Positions 27,405 to 37,350 of a stretch of DNA of 64,000 nucleotides are shown in pieces. The position numbers were made by a program, and so were the translations under genes. Source of the DNA: Nocardia xishanensis NBRC 101358 (lineage in GTDB: Bacteria; Actinomycetota; Actinomycetes; Mycobacteriales; Mycobacteriaceae); assembly GCF_001613365.1 (NCBI RefSeq), contig NZ_BDCF01000026.1, positions 35,318 through 99,317 of the forward strand, in the 5' to 3' direction. The notes beneath the pieces were generated by a model that saw only the letters and a list, made by a program, of their open reading frames with translations, did no database searches and had not been told where the DNA came from. Numbering within the stretch: position 1 is the first letter of the stretch; every line of letters starts with the position of its first letter.

Positions 27405-27644
27405 CGCCAGGGTCGCAGCCGGCGCTGGACCGCCGATCGTCAGGGTGCTGGGCCATTCGATCTGTCCGACGCGCAATCGAATTCCAAGAACAGGACGCTC
27501 CGACGCGGCATGACGGTGGCAGCCCGGCTGCCGCGCACTCGACATCAAGGAAGCTCGATTGACCGACCACCCACCCCCCGCGCCGAGGGAGCAGTACGGC
27601 CCGGGTTCGTGCGATGGCCTTTGGCACCTCACGCCCGAACCGGC

Positions 27645-30077
27645 ATGGCGCACAGTTCGCGTCATCGAACACAATCCTTCGTCGAAGACCAGGCACGAGG
27701 CCCGTCGGTGCGAGCTTCGATAGGACCGCGGACCGAGAAGGGCGCTGCCCCGAGTGCACCGGCTTCCCGATCCAGTGCTCGGCCCGGCCACGGTATTCGC
27801 ACCCGCGTGCTGGCCATCGCGTTGATTCCGTGCGCGGCCTTTCTTGTCACGGGTACGACATTCGTCGTCACTCTGGCCAACGAGGCACGAGCGGCGGATC
27901 GCTGGGCCGAGTACCTGAACGAGCAGCTGGATTCGTTCGTCGGCTTCATCGTCGCGGTGCAGGATGAGCGAACCACCAGCTTCGCCGCCCTCAACGGCGA
28001 CCCGTCGGCGATGTCCGACCTCGTGGCGCGGCGGGCGAAGACCGATTCGGCGCTCAGTGATGCCGCCCGAATCGCGCCGACGATGCAGGAACTGAATCCC
28101 GAGGCCGTCGTGAAGGCCAATCCGGCGTTCATGCGACTCGCGGTCGGCACGCCGATCATGCGGCGAGCCGTAGATGTCCGTCAGGCCACCACCGCAGAGG
28201 TGGACGACTTCTATACGCAGCTCGCCGGTGTCGTGGCGACCGGAATCGAGGGGCTGGCACGCCATACTCCGGAAGCATTGACGTCCTCCGAGTTGATGAC
28301 CGCTTCGGCACTGATGCAGGCGGCCGAACTCCACTCGCGCGCCGCGGGGATCGCGGCCGCGACGGCGGCCGATGGACCGCTCTTCCCCGAGGACCGGCGA
28401 ATGGTTGCCCAACTCGTCGGCGGCTATCGGCACCAACTCGAGGGACTGGTTTCCCAGCTTGCTGACGACGATCGGGCGCGATACCGGAAACTGATCGAAA
28501 GCCCCGAGTGGCACACGGCGACCCAGGGGCAGGATGAGCTGGCCGAGCAGGGGATCCTCGCGGTCCCGTACCCCGAGTGGCAGGCTGCCGAGCGTGCCGT
28601 CGACGCCGAACTCGTGGCCATGTTCCGAGACCACTTCGAGTTCGCGACCACGACGGCCGCCGATGCCGCCGACCGGACGCTTGATCGGTTGATCCTGGCC
28701 GGTGCGGCCGTGGCGATCGCCGCGACCCTCGCGTTCGTGCCGGCCCTGCTGCTGGCCAACCGCCTTGTCCGGCGCCTGCGGTCGCTGCGTTCGCGAAGCC
28801 TGGAACTGGCCAACGAGACACTGCCGTCGATCATCCAGCGCCTCCACGACGGCGAGCTCATCGACCTCGATGCCGAAGTGACGGTGGTCGACAGCGGCAG
28901 CGACGAGATCGGGCAGGTGGCGGACGCGTTCAGCACGGCGCAGCGCACGGCCATGACTGTAGCCGCCACCGAGGCGCGGACCCGGAGCGGATTCAACAGG
29001 GTCTTCCTCGACATCGCCCGCCGCAACCAGGTCGTGGTTCGCAGACAGCTGGACGTACTGGACATCGCCGAGGCCAAGCAGAACGATCCTGAACACCTCG
29101 AATTGCTGTTCCAGCTGGACCATTTGGCGACCAGGGCGCGACGGAACGCCGAGAACCTGCTGATCCTCGGCGGCGGTCAAGCCGGTCGCCGCTGGCGTGA
29201 TCCGGTCGCGCTGGAGCAGATCGTGCGCAGCGCGGTCTCCGAAACCCACGATCTCACCCGAGTGAGCGCGATACGCCTGCCGGAGGCGTACGTCCTCGGC
29301 AACGTTGTCGCGGACCTCATTCACCTGCTGGCTGAGCTGATCGACAACGCGACGACGTTCTCCCCGCCGCAGGCGCTCGTATCGGTGCATGGGAACCTCG
29401 TCGGCCGCGGCGTCGTGGTCCAGGTGGAGGACCAAGGCCTCGGCCTGCGGTCCGATGAACGGGAACGACTCAACCAGCTGCTCGCCGACCCGCCCGACTT
29501 CCAGAAGATGGCGCTGGCGGGACAGCGGAACCTGGGCTTGTTCGTGGTCGGCAGGCTGGCGCGACGGCACAGCATCGCGGTGAACCTAGAGGATTCGGCG
29601 TACGGAGGGATCAAGGCCGTCGTGCTGATTCCGGTCGCCTTGCTGAGCGCCGATCCGTCTGCGGATGACGCCGATCCGAGCGGCGCACCGGGGACGGGCG
29701 CGCATCGGCGCATACCGCCCCCGCCTCCGTCCGCGGCCAGCGAGCAAGTGCACCACCTACCCGGCCGTAACGGTCCGCAGGAGCAGCCGCAGCCGTCCGG
29801 CGAACCAGTCGGGCTGCCGACAGCAGAGCCCCCCGTCAACGGCGCTTCCCACCGGTTGGAGCCGCCGCGCCCGACCTCGCGCCAGCGGGCACCGCTGCCG
29901 CGGCGGCAACGCCTCGCCCACCTCGCACCGGAACTGCAATGGGACGAAGCGAATCCCGACAGGAACCAGCCGCTCCACCAATCCCGGCGCCCCGCTGACG
30001 AAATACGAAACTCCATGTCCTCCTTTCAACGAGGAACACACCATGCACGCGAGTCCGCAGCGGACTCCAACCAGTGA
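27645..30077 (+). CDS. Sensor histidine kinase-like protein with NIT-type sensor (conservon kinase)
   Basis: A protein of about 810 residues. One membrane helix near residues 53-72 and another near 350-375 flank an extracellular nitrate/nitrite-sensor-like helical domain. Next come a HAMP-like segment, a dimerisation region (FLDIARRNQVVVRRQLDVLD) and a GHKL ATPase (LLAELIDNATTFSPP, VEDQGLGL, GLFVVGRLARRH). A proline-rich tail of about 150 residues follows. Streptomyces conservons (cvnABCD) begin with such a kinase. The start is uncertain: ATG 27510 and GTG 27708 also fit. It overlaps the next gene by four bases. Confidence 0.88.
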   Translation: MAHSSRHRTQSFVEDQARGPSVRASIGPRTEKGAAPSAPASRSSARPGHGIRTRVLAIALIPCAAFLVTGTTFVVTLANEARAADRWAEYLNEQLDSFVGFIVAVQDERTTSFAALNGDPSAMSDLVARRAKTDSALSDAARIAPTMQELNPEAVVKANPAFMRLAVGTPIMRRAVDVRQATTAEVDDFYTQLAGVVATGIEGLARHTPEALTSSELMTASALMQAAELHSRAAGIAAATAADGPLFPEDRRMVAQLVGGYRHQLEGLVSQLADDDRARYRKLIESPEWHTATQGQDELAEQGILAVPYPEWQAAERAVDAELVAMFRDHFEFATTTAADAADRTLDRLILAGAAVAIAATLAFVPALLLANRLVRRLRSLRSRSLELANETLPSIIQRLHDGELIDLDAEVTVVDSGSDEIGQVADAFSTAQRTAMTVAATEARTRSGFNRVFLDIARRNQVVVRRQLDVLDIAEAKQNDPEHLELLFQLDHLATRARRNAENLLILGGGQAGRRWRDPVALEQIVRSAVSETHDLTRVSAIRLPEAYVLGNVVADLIHLLAELIDNATTFSPPQALVSVHGNLVGRGVVVQVEDQGLGLRSDERERLNQLLADPPDFQKMALAGQRNLGLFVVGRLARRHSIAVNLEDSAYGGIKAVVLIPVALLSADPSADDADPSGAPGTGAHRRIPPPPPSAASEQVHHLPGRNGPQEQPQPSGEPVGLPTAEPPVNGASHRLEPPRPTSRQRAPLPRRQRLAHLAPELQWDEANPDRNQPLHQSRRPADEIRNSMSSFQRGTHHARESAADSNQ

Positions 30078-30538
30078 AAGTCGACCCTCTGAAGATGAGA
30101 AACGAAGTGGCAGACCAGAAGTCCGGTCGGAACGCACTGGACTGGCTCCTCGACGGCCTCGTCACCCGGGTACCGGGAGCCGAGCACGCGATGGTCCTTT
30201 CGGCCGACGGACTCCCGGTGGCCCGTTCGAACGAACTGAAACGCGAGGATTCCGAACATCTCGCCGCCATCGCGTCCGCGCTGCACAGCCTGGCTCGCGG
30301 TGTGGGTACCCGCTTCGACAAAGGTCAGTTCCGGCAAACGGTCGTCGAACTCGAGGACGGGTACATGGTTGTCACCGAAGCCGGGCAGGGCGCATGTCTA
30401 GCGCTGCTGGCGGCGATCGATGCCGACCTCGGCATCGTCGCCTATCAAATGAACGTTATCGTCGGACAGGTCGGCACTCAGCTATCGGCGACGCCCCGCA
30501 CTCCACAAGGCACACTGCGCGCATCGTCGGTGCGATGA
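30074..30538 (+). CDS. Roadblock/LC7 domain protein (conservon)
   Basis: A 154-residue roadblock/LC7 protein, the second conservon component. These dimeric proteins act as modulators of the small GTPase encoded two genes downstream. Typical stretches are WLLDGLVTRVPGAEHAMVLS, DGLPVARS and YMVVTEAGQGACLALLA. The GTG start overlaps the kinase stop by GTGA; an in-frame ATG eight codons in (30095) is an alternative. Its stop overlaps the DUF742 start by ATGA. Confidence 0.93.
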   Translation: MKVDPLKMRNEVADQKSGRNALDWLLDGLVTRVPGAEHAMVLSADGLPVARSNELKREDSEHLAAIASALHSLARGVGTRFDKGQFRQTVVELEDGYMVVTEAGQGACLALLAAIDADLGIVAYQMNVIVGQVGTQLSATPRTPQGTLRASSVR

Positions 30539-30915
30539 ACCGCCACGAAGGCGACTCCTGGGCATTCGCCGACGATCCCGGACCCCTGGTCCGGCCGTTC
30601 GCGGTGACCCGCGGCCGAGCCGGGACGAACCTTCACTCCCTCGATATCCTCACCCTGGTCGTGGCCGTACGGACGGACCCCCACGCCGCCACCCTCGATC
30701 GGGAGTATGAGGAGATAATGCGGCTGTGCCAGGGCAGGCCGATATCGATCGCCGAGCTCGCCGCCCACCTGAACCTTTTGCTGGCGGCCGTCAAGGTCTT
30801 GGTCAGCGACTTGATCGACTCCGGGCACGTAATTTTCAGATCTCCGCCGCCGCCCGCGGACGGCCCCGACCCATTCCTGCTGCAGATGGTGCTCGATGGT
30901 ATTCGCAAACTTTGA
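30535..30915 (+). CDS. DUF742 protein (conservon)
   Basis: A 126-residue DUF742 protein, the third conservon component. It has a winged-helix-like middle (LCQGRPISIAELAAHLNLLL, VKVLVSDLIDSGHVIF) and LVRPFAVTRGRA near the N-terminus. The function is unknown beyond its constant place in conservons. The start ATG overlaps the roadblock stop, and the C-terminus overlaps the GTPase gene by 20 bases. The longer open frame extending upstream is an artefact. Confidence 0.93.
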   Translation: MNRHEGDSWAFADDPGPLVRPFAVTRGRAGTNLHSLDILTLVVAVRTDPHAATLDREYEEIMRLCQGRPISIAELAAHLNLLLAAVKVLVSDLIDSGHVIFRSPPPPADGPDPFLLQMVLDGIRKL

Positions 30916-31507
30916 TCCCGTGACTGCCGACATCGACGCGGTACAGGTCATCAAACTGCTGATCGCAGGCGGTTTCGGCGTCGGCAAGACGACACTGGTG
31001 ACCGCGGTCAGCGAGATCACACCGCTGCGCACCGAGGAACGGCTGTCCGAACTCGGCGCCGCGGTCGACGACCTGACCGGTGTCGAGGGCAAGACGACAA
31101 CCACCGTGGCGCTGGACTTCGGCCGCATCACGATCAATCCGCAGGTGATGGTGTACCTGTTCGGCACACCCGGGCAGGACCGATTCTGGTTCATGTGGAA
31201 GGAACTGTCGCTCGGCGCCTTCGGCGCGGTCGTCCTCGCCGATACCCGGCGACTGGAGGACTCGTTCGCCGCGGTGGACTACTTCGAGTCCCGCAAGATC
31301 CCGTTCATCGTCGCGGTGAACTGCTTCGCCGGGGCCGATATCTACGAAGCGGACGAAGTCCGCGCCGCCCTCGACCTCCCGTCCCACGTCCCGGTCGTCT
31401 TCTGCGACGTACGAAACCGGCAATCAGCGAAGGATGTGCTCGTGCACCTGCTCGAGCACATCGCGACCACATCGCCTGCTGGAAGCCACCGAACCTCTAC
31501 CCCCTGA
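30896..31507 (+). CDS. Small GTPase of conservon
   Basis: A 203-residue Ras-like ATP/GTP-binding protein, the fourth conservon component. It has the P-loop GGFGVGKTTLV at about 25-35, TTTTVALDFGRI, the switch motif FGTPGQDRFWFMW and VAVNCFAG in place of NKxD. Together with the kinase, roadblock and DUF742 proteins it is thought to form a membrane-linked, GPCR-like signalling unit. What it regulates here is unknown; the next gene downstream is a broken tetR on the other strand. Confidence 0.93.
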   Translation: MVFANFDPVTADIDAVQVIKLLIAGGFGVGKTTLVTAVSEITPLRTEERLSELGAAVDDLTGVEGKTTTTVALDFGRITINPQVMVYLFGTPGQDRFWFMWKELSLGAFGAVVLADTRRLEDSFAAVDYFESRKIPFIVAVNCFAGADIYEADEVRAALDLPSHVPVVFCDVRNRQSAKDVLVHLLEHIATTSPAGSHRTSTP

Positions 31508-31561
31508 GGCGAACAGGCAGTCGTCACGTGACGCGTCGCCGATCATGTGCTTCCTCGACAT

Positions 31562-32111
31562 TCAGCAGCATCCGGATAATCCGATCGCCCACTCCCCCGG
31601 GCGATGCGGGCTGCAGCATGACACCGCAAGACTGCGTAATCGAGCGCCCCAGAGCGACTTCGACGCACAGCGGGTCAATGCGAGGCAATTCGCCGGACCC
31701 TGCGCCAATCTCGACGCCATCGCTCCATACTGCTCCACATCGTCGCGCAGCCGCTGCACGTCACGACGGCAGGGTCCACAGTCAGCGATTCGATCTCGCA
31801 GCATCACCCACAGCTCGAGCCGGCGGTCGGCCGCTTGTCGCATCTGCTCACGCACGAGTTCGTACAGCTTTCTCGGAGGCGCTGAGATCCGAGCACAACC
31901 GCTCGGTACCGAGGCGCAGCACGTTCTCGATATGCGCGCGGCAGATCGTGTGAACAGCAACTTCTCCGTGGAGCCGATGCGGTGATACAGCGCGCCGCGG
32001 CCGATATCGGCCGAATGGCTGAGTTGCGCGACCCTGGTAAGCGACATAGCCCTGGCGAGCGAAAAGTACGGTCGCCAAGGCGATGATCGATCTCGAGCGT
32101 CGCCGGTGCAT
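31562..32111 (-). pseudogene. TetR regulator, multiply frameshifted
   Basis: Pieces of one TetR protein alternate between two minus-strand frames. One frame reads RRRSRSIIALATVLFARQGY. The other then reads VAQLSHSADIGRGALYHRI and GSTEKLLF. The first resumes with ICRAHIENVLRLGTERLCSD, and the second with KLYELVREQMRQAADRRLEL. At least three shifts make it non-functional. It lies next to the AGTG-NN-CACT promoter at 32205, so the site's original local regulator may be lost. Confidence 0.65.
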
Positions 32112-32204
32112 GGGGTCAGCGCCACCGTCCTCCCCGGGACGCTACAGTGCCACCGCACACGCGCAGTCGATACCCCCGTCCTCGACGTGCTCACCAATCG
32201 TGCC

Positions 32205-32229
32205 TATAATGTAGTGGTCACTCAATACA
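32205..32229 (+). promoter_or_regulatory. Promoter with AGTG-NN-CACT operator, site 2
   Basis: A consensus -10 TATAAT (32205-32210) is followed by TAGTGGTCACTCAATACA (32212-32229). The arrangement matches the site at 44388 almost base for base. It drives the SDR/phosphotransferase/acyl-CoA dehydrogenase operon. Confidence 0.6.
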
Positions 32230-32357
32230 ACGATTGGGCGGATGCGGCAGGAATGCGGCCTGGAAAGGGGTCCTCCCGGGACACCGAACCAACGACGATC
32301 CCGAGACCGGAGCACGTCGGCCCGAACACTAAATTCCACTGAATCAACGAGGTCACA

Positions 32358-33101
32358 ATGGAATTCGATGGCAAGGTAGTAGTCGTCACCGGAGGTAGCC
32401 GAGGGATGGGCCAGGAGATGGTCCGCGCCTTCGCCGCCGAGGGCGCCCATGTCGTGGTGGCGAGCCGCAAGCTCGCCGATTGCGAGGTGGTGGCGAAGGC
32501 GGCCGAAGCACTGCACGATCGCCGGGCGCTAGCCGTACCTTGCAACGTCAGCGACTGGGCGCAGTGCGACGCCCTGATCGATACCGTGTACCAGGAATTC
32601 GACCGGGTCGACGTGCTGGTCAACAACGCCGGACTGTCGCCGTTGTACCCGTCGGTCGATCAGATCACCGAGGCGTACTTCGACAAAGTGATCGGCGTGA
32701 ACCTCAAGGGTCCGTTCCGGTTGGCATCAGTCATCGGTGCCCGGATGGCGGCGACCGGGGGCGGCTCGATCATCAACATCTCCTCGATCGAGGCGATACG
32801 CCCGGATCCCAACGCGGTCCCCTACGCGGCCGCCAAGGCCGCGCTCAACAACCTCACCGAGGGCTTGGCGCAGACCTTCGGATCGTCCGGCGTTCGAGTC
32901 AACGCGATCCAGTGTGGACCATTCCTCACCGACATCTCTCATGCCTGGACCGAGGAAATGCGCGCGCATTTCGACAGCCAGGCGGCCCTGCGCCGGTGTG
33001 GCAACCCCGACGAAATCGTCGGAGCGGCATTGTATTTCGCGAGCGAAAGGGCATCCTTCTGCACTGGTGCCGTACTACGGCTCGACGGCGGGGTCCGATG
33101 A
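32358..33101 (+). CDS. SDR family oxidoreductase
   Basis: A 247-residue short-chain dehydrogenase: TGGSRGMG, NNAG, catalytic Ser in NISSIEAIRPD and YAAAKAAL with the Tyr/Lys pair. SRK after the second strand suggests NADP preference. It is the first gene of a three-gene operon; its stop overlaps the next start by ATGA. A candidate operator lies about 130 bases upstream. A 3-hydroxyacyl-CoA or alcohol substrate is likely from context. Confidence 0.92.
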   Translation: MEFDGKVVVVTGGSRGMGQEMVRAFAAEGAHVVVASRKLADCEVVAKAAEALHDRRALAVPCNVSDWAQCDALIDTVYQEFDRVDVLVNNAGLSPLYPSVDQITEAYFDKVIGVNLKGPFRLASVIGARMAATGGGSIINISSIEAIRPDPNAVPYAAAKAALNNLTEGLAQTFGSSGVRVNAIQCGPFLTDISHAWTEEMRAHFDSQAALRRCGNPDEIVGAALYFASERASFCTGAVLRLDGGVR

Positions 33102-34168
33102 CCGCCATGTACGCGGACGCGAACGTCGGTGTCCCCGGGGTCGAGCTTTCCGCGCTCACCGACTGGATGGACACCCAGGGCCTCGAGTACGGACCACTGA
33201 CCGAAGTGCGCGCCATCGGCGGCGGCACCCAGAACATCATGCTGCGATTCACCCGTGGCGCACGGGAGTTCGTACTGCGCCGCGGCCCACTGCATCCGCG
33301 TGCCACGACCAATGACAACCTGCGCCGGGAGATGCGGCTGTTGGCGGCGTTGTCCGACACCGCGGTGCCACATGCCCGGCTGATCGCCGCCTGCCTCGAC
33401 GAATCGGTGCTTGGCGAGTCGGTCTTCTACCTCATGGAGCCGCTGGACGGTTTCAACGCCGCGGTGGAGCTGCCCGCACTGCACGCCACGAACGAAGGCG
33501 TTCGCTATCGGATGGGACTCGCGGTCGTCGACGCGCTGGCCACGTTGAGCACGGTCGACTACGAGGCAGCAGGGCTGGCCGATTTCGGACGGCCCGAGGG
33601 CTTCCTCGAACGTCAAGTGCCGCGCTGGCTGCACGAGCTGGATTCCTATGCACGGCTCGACAACTACCCCGGCCACGGCCTACCTGTCGAGTTCGTGTCC
33701 GAATGGCTCACTCGTAACCGACCGTCCAGCGGGCCGATCGGGATCATGCACGGCGACTACCACCTCGCCAACGTCATGTTCGCACCCGACGGACCGCAGG
33801 TGGCAGCGATCGTTGACTGGGAGATGTGCACGATCGGCGATCCGATGCTGGATCTGGGGTGGCTGCTGGCCACCTGGCCGGAATCGGATGAGCGCAGCGA
33901 CGTCCTTGGCTCCACACTCGCGGGCGCGGGCGGGCTGCCACCGGCACAGGAGCTGGTCCGACGCTACGGCGAACGCACCGGATTCGATGTGTCGGCCGCG
34001 GACTGGTACACCGTGCTGGCCTGTTTCAAACTCGGCATCATCCTCGAGGGCACCCACGCGCGGTCCTGCGCCGGATTCGCCCCCGCCGACGTGGGGCAAC
34101 GGCTGCACACCAGCGCAACAACCCTGTTCGCCCGGGCATGCAACCTGATCAACCGCAACCAATCGTAA
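33098..34168 (+). CDS. APH-like phosphotransferase family protein
   Basis: A 356-residue kinase-fold protein with IMHGDYHLANVMFA, AAIVDWEMCTIGDP and LDLGWLLATWP. It is the third such gene in the window and, like the one at 13218, neighbours an acyl-CoA dehydrogenase, the arrangement of mammalian ACAD10/11. Phosphorylation of a 4-hydroxyacyl-CoA before elimination is the probable role by analogy. The ATG overlaps the SDR stop; the longer upstream open frame is a shadow inside the SDR gene. Confidence 0.88.
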   Translation: MTAMYADANVGVPGVELSALTDWMDTQGLEYGPLTEVRAIGGGTQNIMLRFTRGAREFVLRRGPLHPRATTNDNLRREMRLLAALSDTAVPHARLIAACLDESVLGESVFYLMEPLDGFNAAVELPALHATNEGVRYRMGLAVVDALATLSTVDYEAAGLADFGRPEGFLERQVPRWLHELDSYARLDNYPGHGLPVEFVSEWLTRNRPSSGPIGIMHGDYHLANVMFAPDGPQVAAIVDWEMCTIGDPMLDLGWLLATWPESDERSDVLGSTLAGAGGLPPAQELVRRYGERTGFDVSAADWYTVLACFKLGIILEGTHARSCAGFAPADVGQRLHTSATTLFARACNLINRNQS

Positions 34169-34187
34169 TCACGAATCGAGGACCGCA

Positions 34188-35501
<1,314 letters not shown>

Positions 35502-35531
35502 CCGCCGCTCGCTGTCCAAGGAGTCAAGCCC

Positions 35532-35756
35532 ATGACCGCAGATGCACCGCTGCCACCCGAAGTCGATGTGCACTTGCGGATCTGGCTTGCCGACATGATG
35601 TTCGACTACATCGCTACCGCCAGAGCGGCACGCAATCTGATCGATGACTGGCAGCGGCGGAAACATCAGCATTCGGTCGAACTGATCCGCAGTACGGTCG
35701 AGGAGCGTCGACTGTTGCCACGCCTGCCGTGCGAACGATTGTTCGCCTGCCCTTGA
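35532..35756 (+). CDS. Small hypothetical protein
   Basis: A 74-residue frame that I do not recognise. It begins 30 bases after the dehydrogenase, behind AAGGAG, and has a helical middle (LADMMFDYIATARAARNLID). The C-terminal 15 residues look less coherent and the frame may be truncated. It could be the last gene of the operon. Confidence 0.5.
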   Translation: MTADAPLPPEVDVHLRIWLADMMFDYIATARAARNLIDDWQRRKHQHSVELIRSTVEERRLLPRLPCERLFACP

Positions 35757-35960
35757 CGGCCCGCTGCGAAATGCTGAATCAGGTCAGTTCGATCAGGTAG
35801 CGCCCCGAGTTCGGTCCATGAGGCAATCGCCCCCGACAGCTCGTTGAGCTGTAGTTTTCCGAATCTGGAGAGCCACAAGTTGCGGGTGTCAGCGTGCTGA
35901 AGACTGAGGTTCAGTGCGCGGCGTATGCCACTGACGAAGTGTGGACACACAGATCCAACC

Positions 35961-36008
35961 CTCCGGTAGCTCCGCGGAAATCCAATGAAGTTCGCGGAGC
36001 TACCGGAG
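35961..36008. repeat. 16-base perfect inverted repeat
   Basis: CTCCGGTAGCTCCGCG (35961-35976) pairs perfectly with 35993-36008 around a 16-base loop. There is no T-run on either side. It lies in a gene-free, AT-richer stretch and could be a terminator relic, a protein-binding site or the remnant end of a mobile element. Confidence 0.6.
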
Positions 36009-36104
36009 CACGGCGGCAGGCTTATTTCCAGGCAGATACCGGACGCGGTTCAGAAAACAGTCGCCAGAGCCGCGATAGACACTGAACCTGCAGGTCTGTC
36101 CGGC

Positions 36105-36247
36105 GGTGTCTGCCCACGAGGCCCACCCTTCGCTGTCGATGTCACCGACAACCCCACCAGGCACCCACCTTCGCGGAAGCCACTGCGGTGGAACGGCCTA
36201 TGCCACTGGCCGCGCCCGCGACCAGCACGCGCTTGCCATCGAACACA
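36105..36247 (-). pseudogene. SDR N-terminal fragment
   Basis: Read on the minus strand from 36247, the sequence gives VFDGKRVLVAGAASGIGRST, a typical SDR start with its cofactor motif. It then loses frame and continues in another as VVGDIDSEG before ending. No downstream SDR part follows, so this is a relic. The rest of the 540-base gap around it holds only the inverted repeat at 35961. Confidence 0.6.
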
Positions 36248-36298
36248 CCCATAACTTGCCGTTCCCCATTTCCCCCACGAGCTTTTCGCCCAACGCCT

Positions 36299-36727
36299 TT
36301 ATCGCGCACGCTCCAGACCATCTATGAATGCCGAATAGATTTGGCCAGCATGGGCGGCGAATTCATCCTCCGTTACCGGAAATCTGTCGTCCGCAGTAAA
36401 TTCGGATACTTGAATCCAATGAACCTCGGTGCGACCCGGCCCCGCCCAACGCAAGCGAACTGTGGAAACATAATTCTTCAGAGGAACGTCGGCAGGCGGC
36501 AAGATTGTGTAGGCCAAAGTGAATGTCTCTGGATCGCACACGATGCAGAGTTCCGTTGCACTCCCACCGCTGGCGAGCTCGATTGTGCGTACTGCACCAA
36601 CGCCCCGACCTTCGGAGTGTTTTGTGGTGATAGTTTCGTCGACCAAGTGAGGATTCCCGAAGTCCGACAGGCTCGTCCAGACCTTGTCTATGGAGTTCTC
36701 GATGGTCTTTCTTACTTCGACACGCAT
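36299..36727 (-). CDS. SRPBCC family protein (polyketide cyclase-like)
   Basis: A 142-residue START/Bet v1-like protein with the typical opening VEVRKTIENSIDKVWTSLSDFGNPHLVD and the strand pattern ending in a long helix (FAAHAGQIYSAFIDGLERA). Such proteins bind hydrophobic ligands in a cavity; some are cyclases or transport proteins. Codon choice is clearly less GC-biased than in the neighbours, and broken genes flank it, suggesting transfer. Ligand unknown. Confidence 0.75.
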   Translation of the reverse strand: MRVEVRKTIENSIDKVWTSLSDFGNPHLVDETITTKHSEGRGVGAVRTIELASGGSATELCIVCDPETFTLAYTILPPADVPLKNYVSTVRLRWAGPGRTEVHWIQVSEFTADDRFPVTEDEFAAHAGQIYSAFIDGLERAR

Positions 36728-37350
36728 TTCTTGTCCTATTCTCTTGCTGATCCGACATTCGACACCATTGTCCGCGCCCCGCGGCCGGTTTCAGATCCTT
36801 GGTCGACGGCACGACTGGCCGCCCGAAAGACCTGTCACGCCAAATGCGGCTCGCCGAAGATCGCCCTGGCGAAATTTATCAGCCGAGGAGCAGCTCTTGT
36901 TGTCACCGCAGCGGATTGATTTGATTCACCGAGCGGCCAGTTCGAGCACATGTCAAACCATCTCAGCGTCGAGCTCTGTTTATTTGCGCGGACCCGATTG
37001 CGAGTCGCCGACCACAGCAGACACTACGCGTGTGCGGCATCACACCTGAAGTGTCGGTTGCCTAACGAGAACATGATCTCGTGTGCGGCTGCACAAGTTC
37101 TGCGGAGGCTGGCCGGGTCGGCGACTGGGCACGAGCACTCCTTCGAATGATGCGGCGCGCTACGACGTAACCTGCGGCGGACTCGCCCGTCCGCCTCATA
37201 GCCCTCCCGTGCGTCTGCGACCGCGCATTCGGCGACCGCCAAGGCCGCGGTCTCGCCGGTAGCGCGGCTCGCTCGTCTGAGTCGGGCACGATTCGTTCCC
37301 TCCGCCAGATCCCCGGCGAGGATCCAATGCGGCCGCGATAGTGTGAGCTG
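36728..37350. other. Gene-free stretch upstream of pucR-like gene
   Basis: 623 bases, AT-richer in the first half. I find no coding frame with family features and no clear hairpin. It holds the promoters of the SRPBCC gene and possibly of the PucR-like gene. Confidence 0.5.

Noticed and set aside
26133..29570. 1,145-codon open frame opposite the P450 and the sensor kinase
   Set aside because: Overlaps two clearly real genes, has no domain, and shows the composition of a codon-bias shadow.
32480..33097. Upstream extension of the phosphotransferase frame through the SDR gene
   Set aside because: Arg-rich translation in the wrong frame of a certain SDR; the real start is the ATG at 33098.
13218..34168. 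Aminoglycoside resistance from the three APH-like proteins
   Set aside because: All sit in acyl-CoA operons, two coupled to dehydrogenases of the ACAD10/11 type; a catabolic role fits better.
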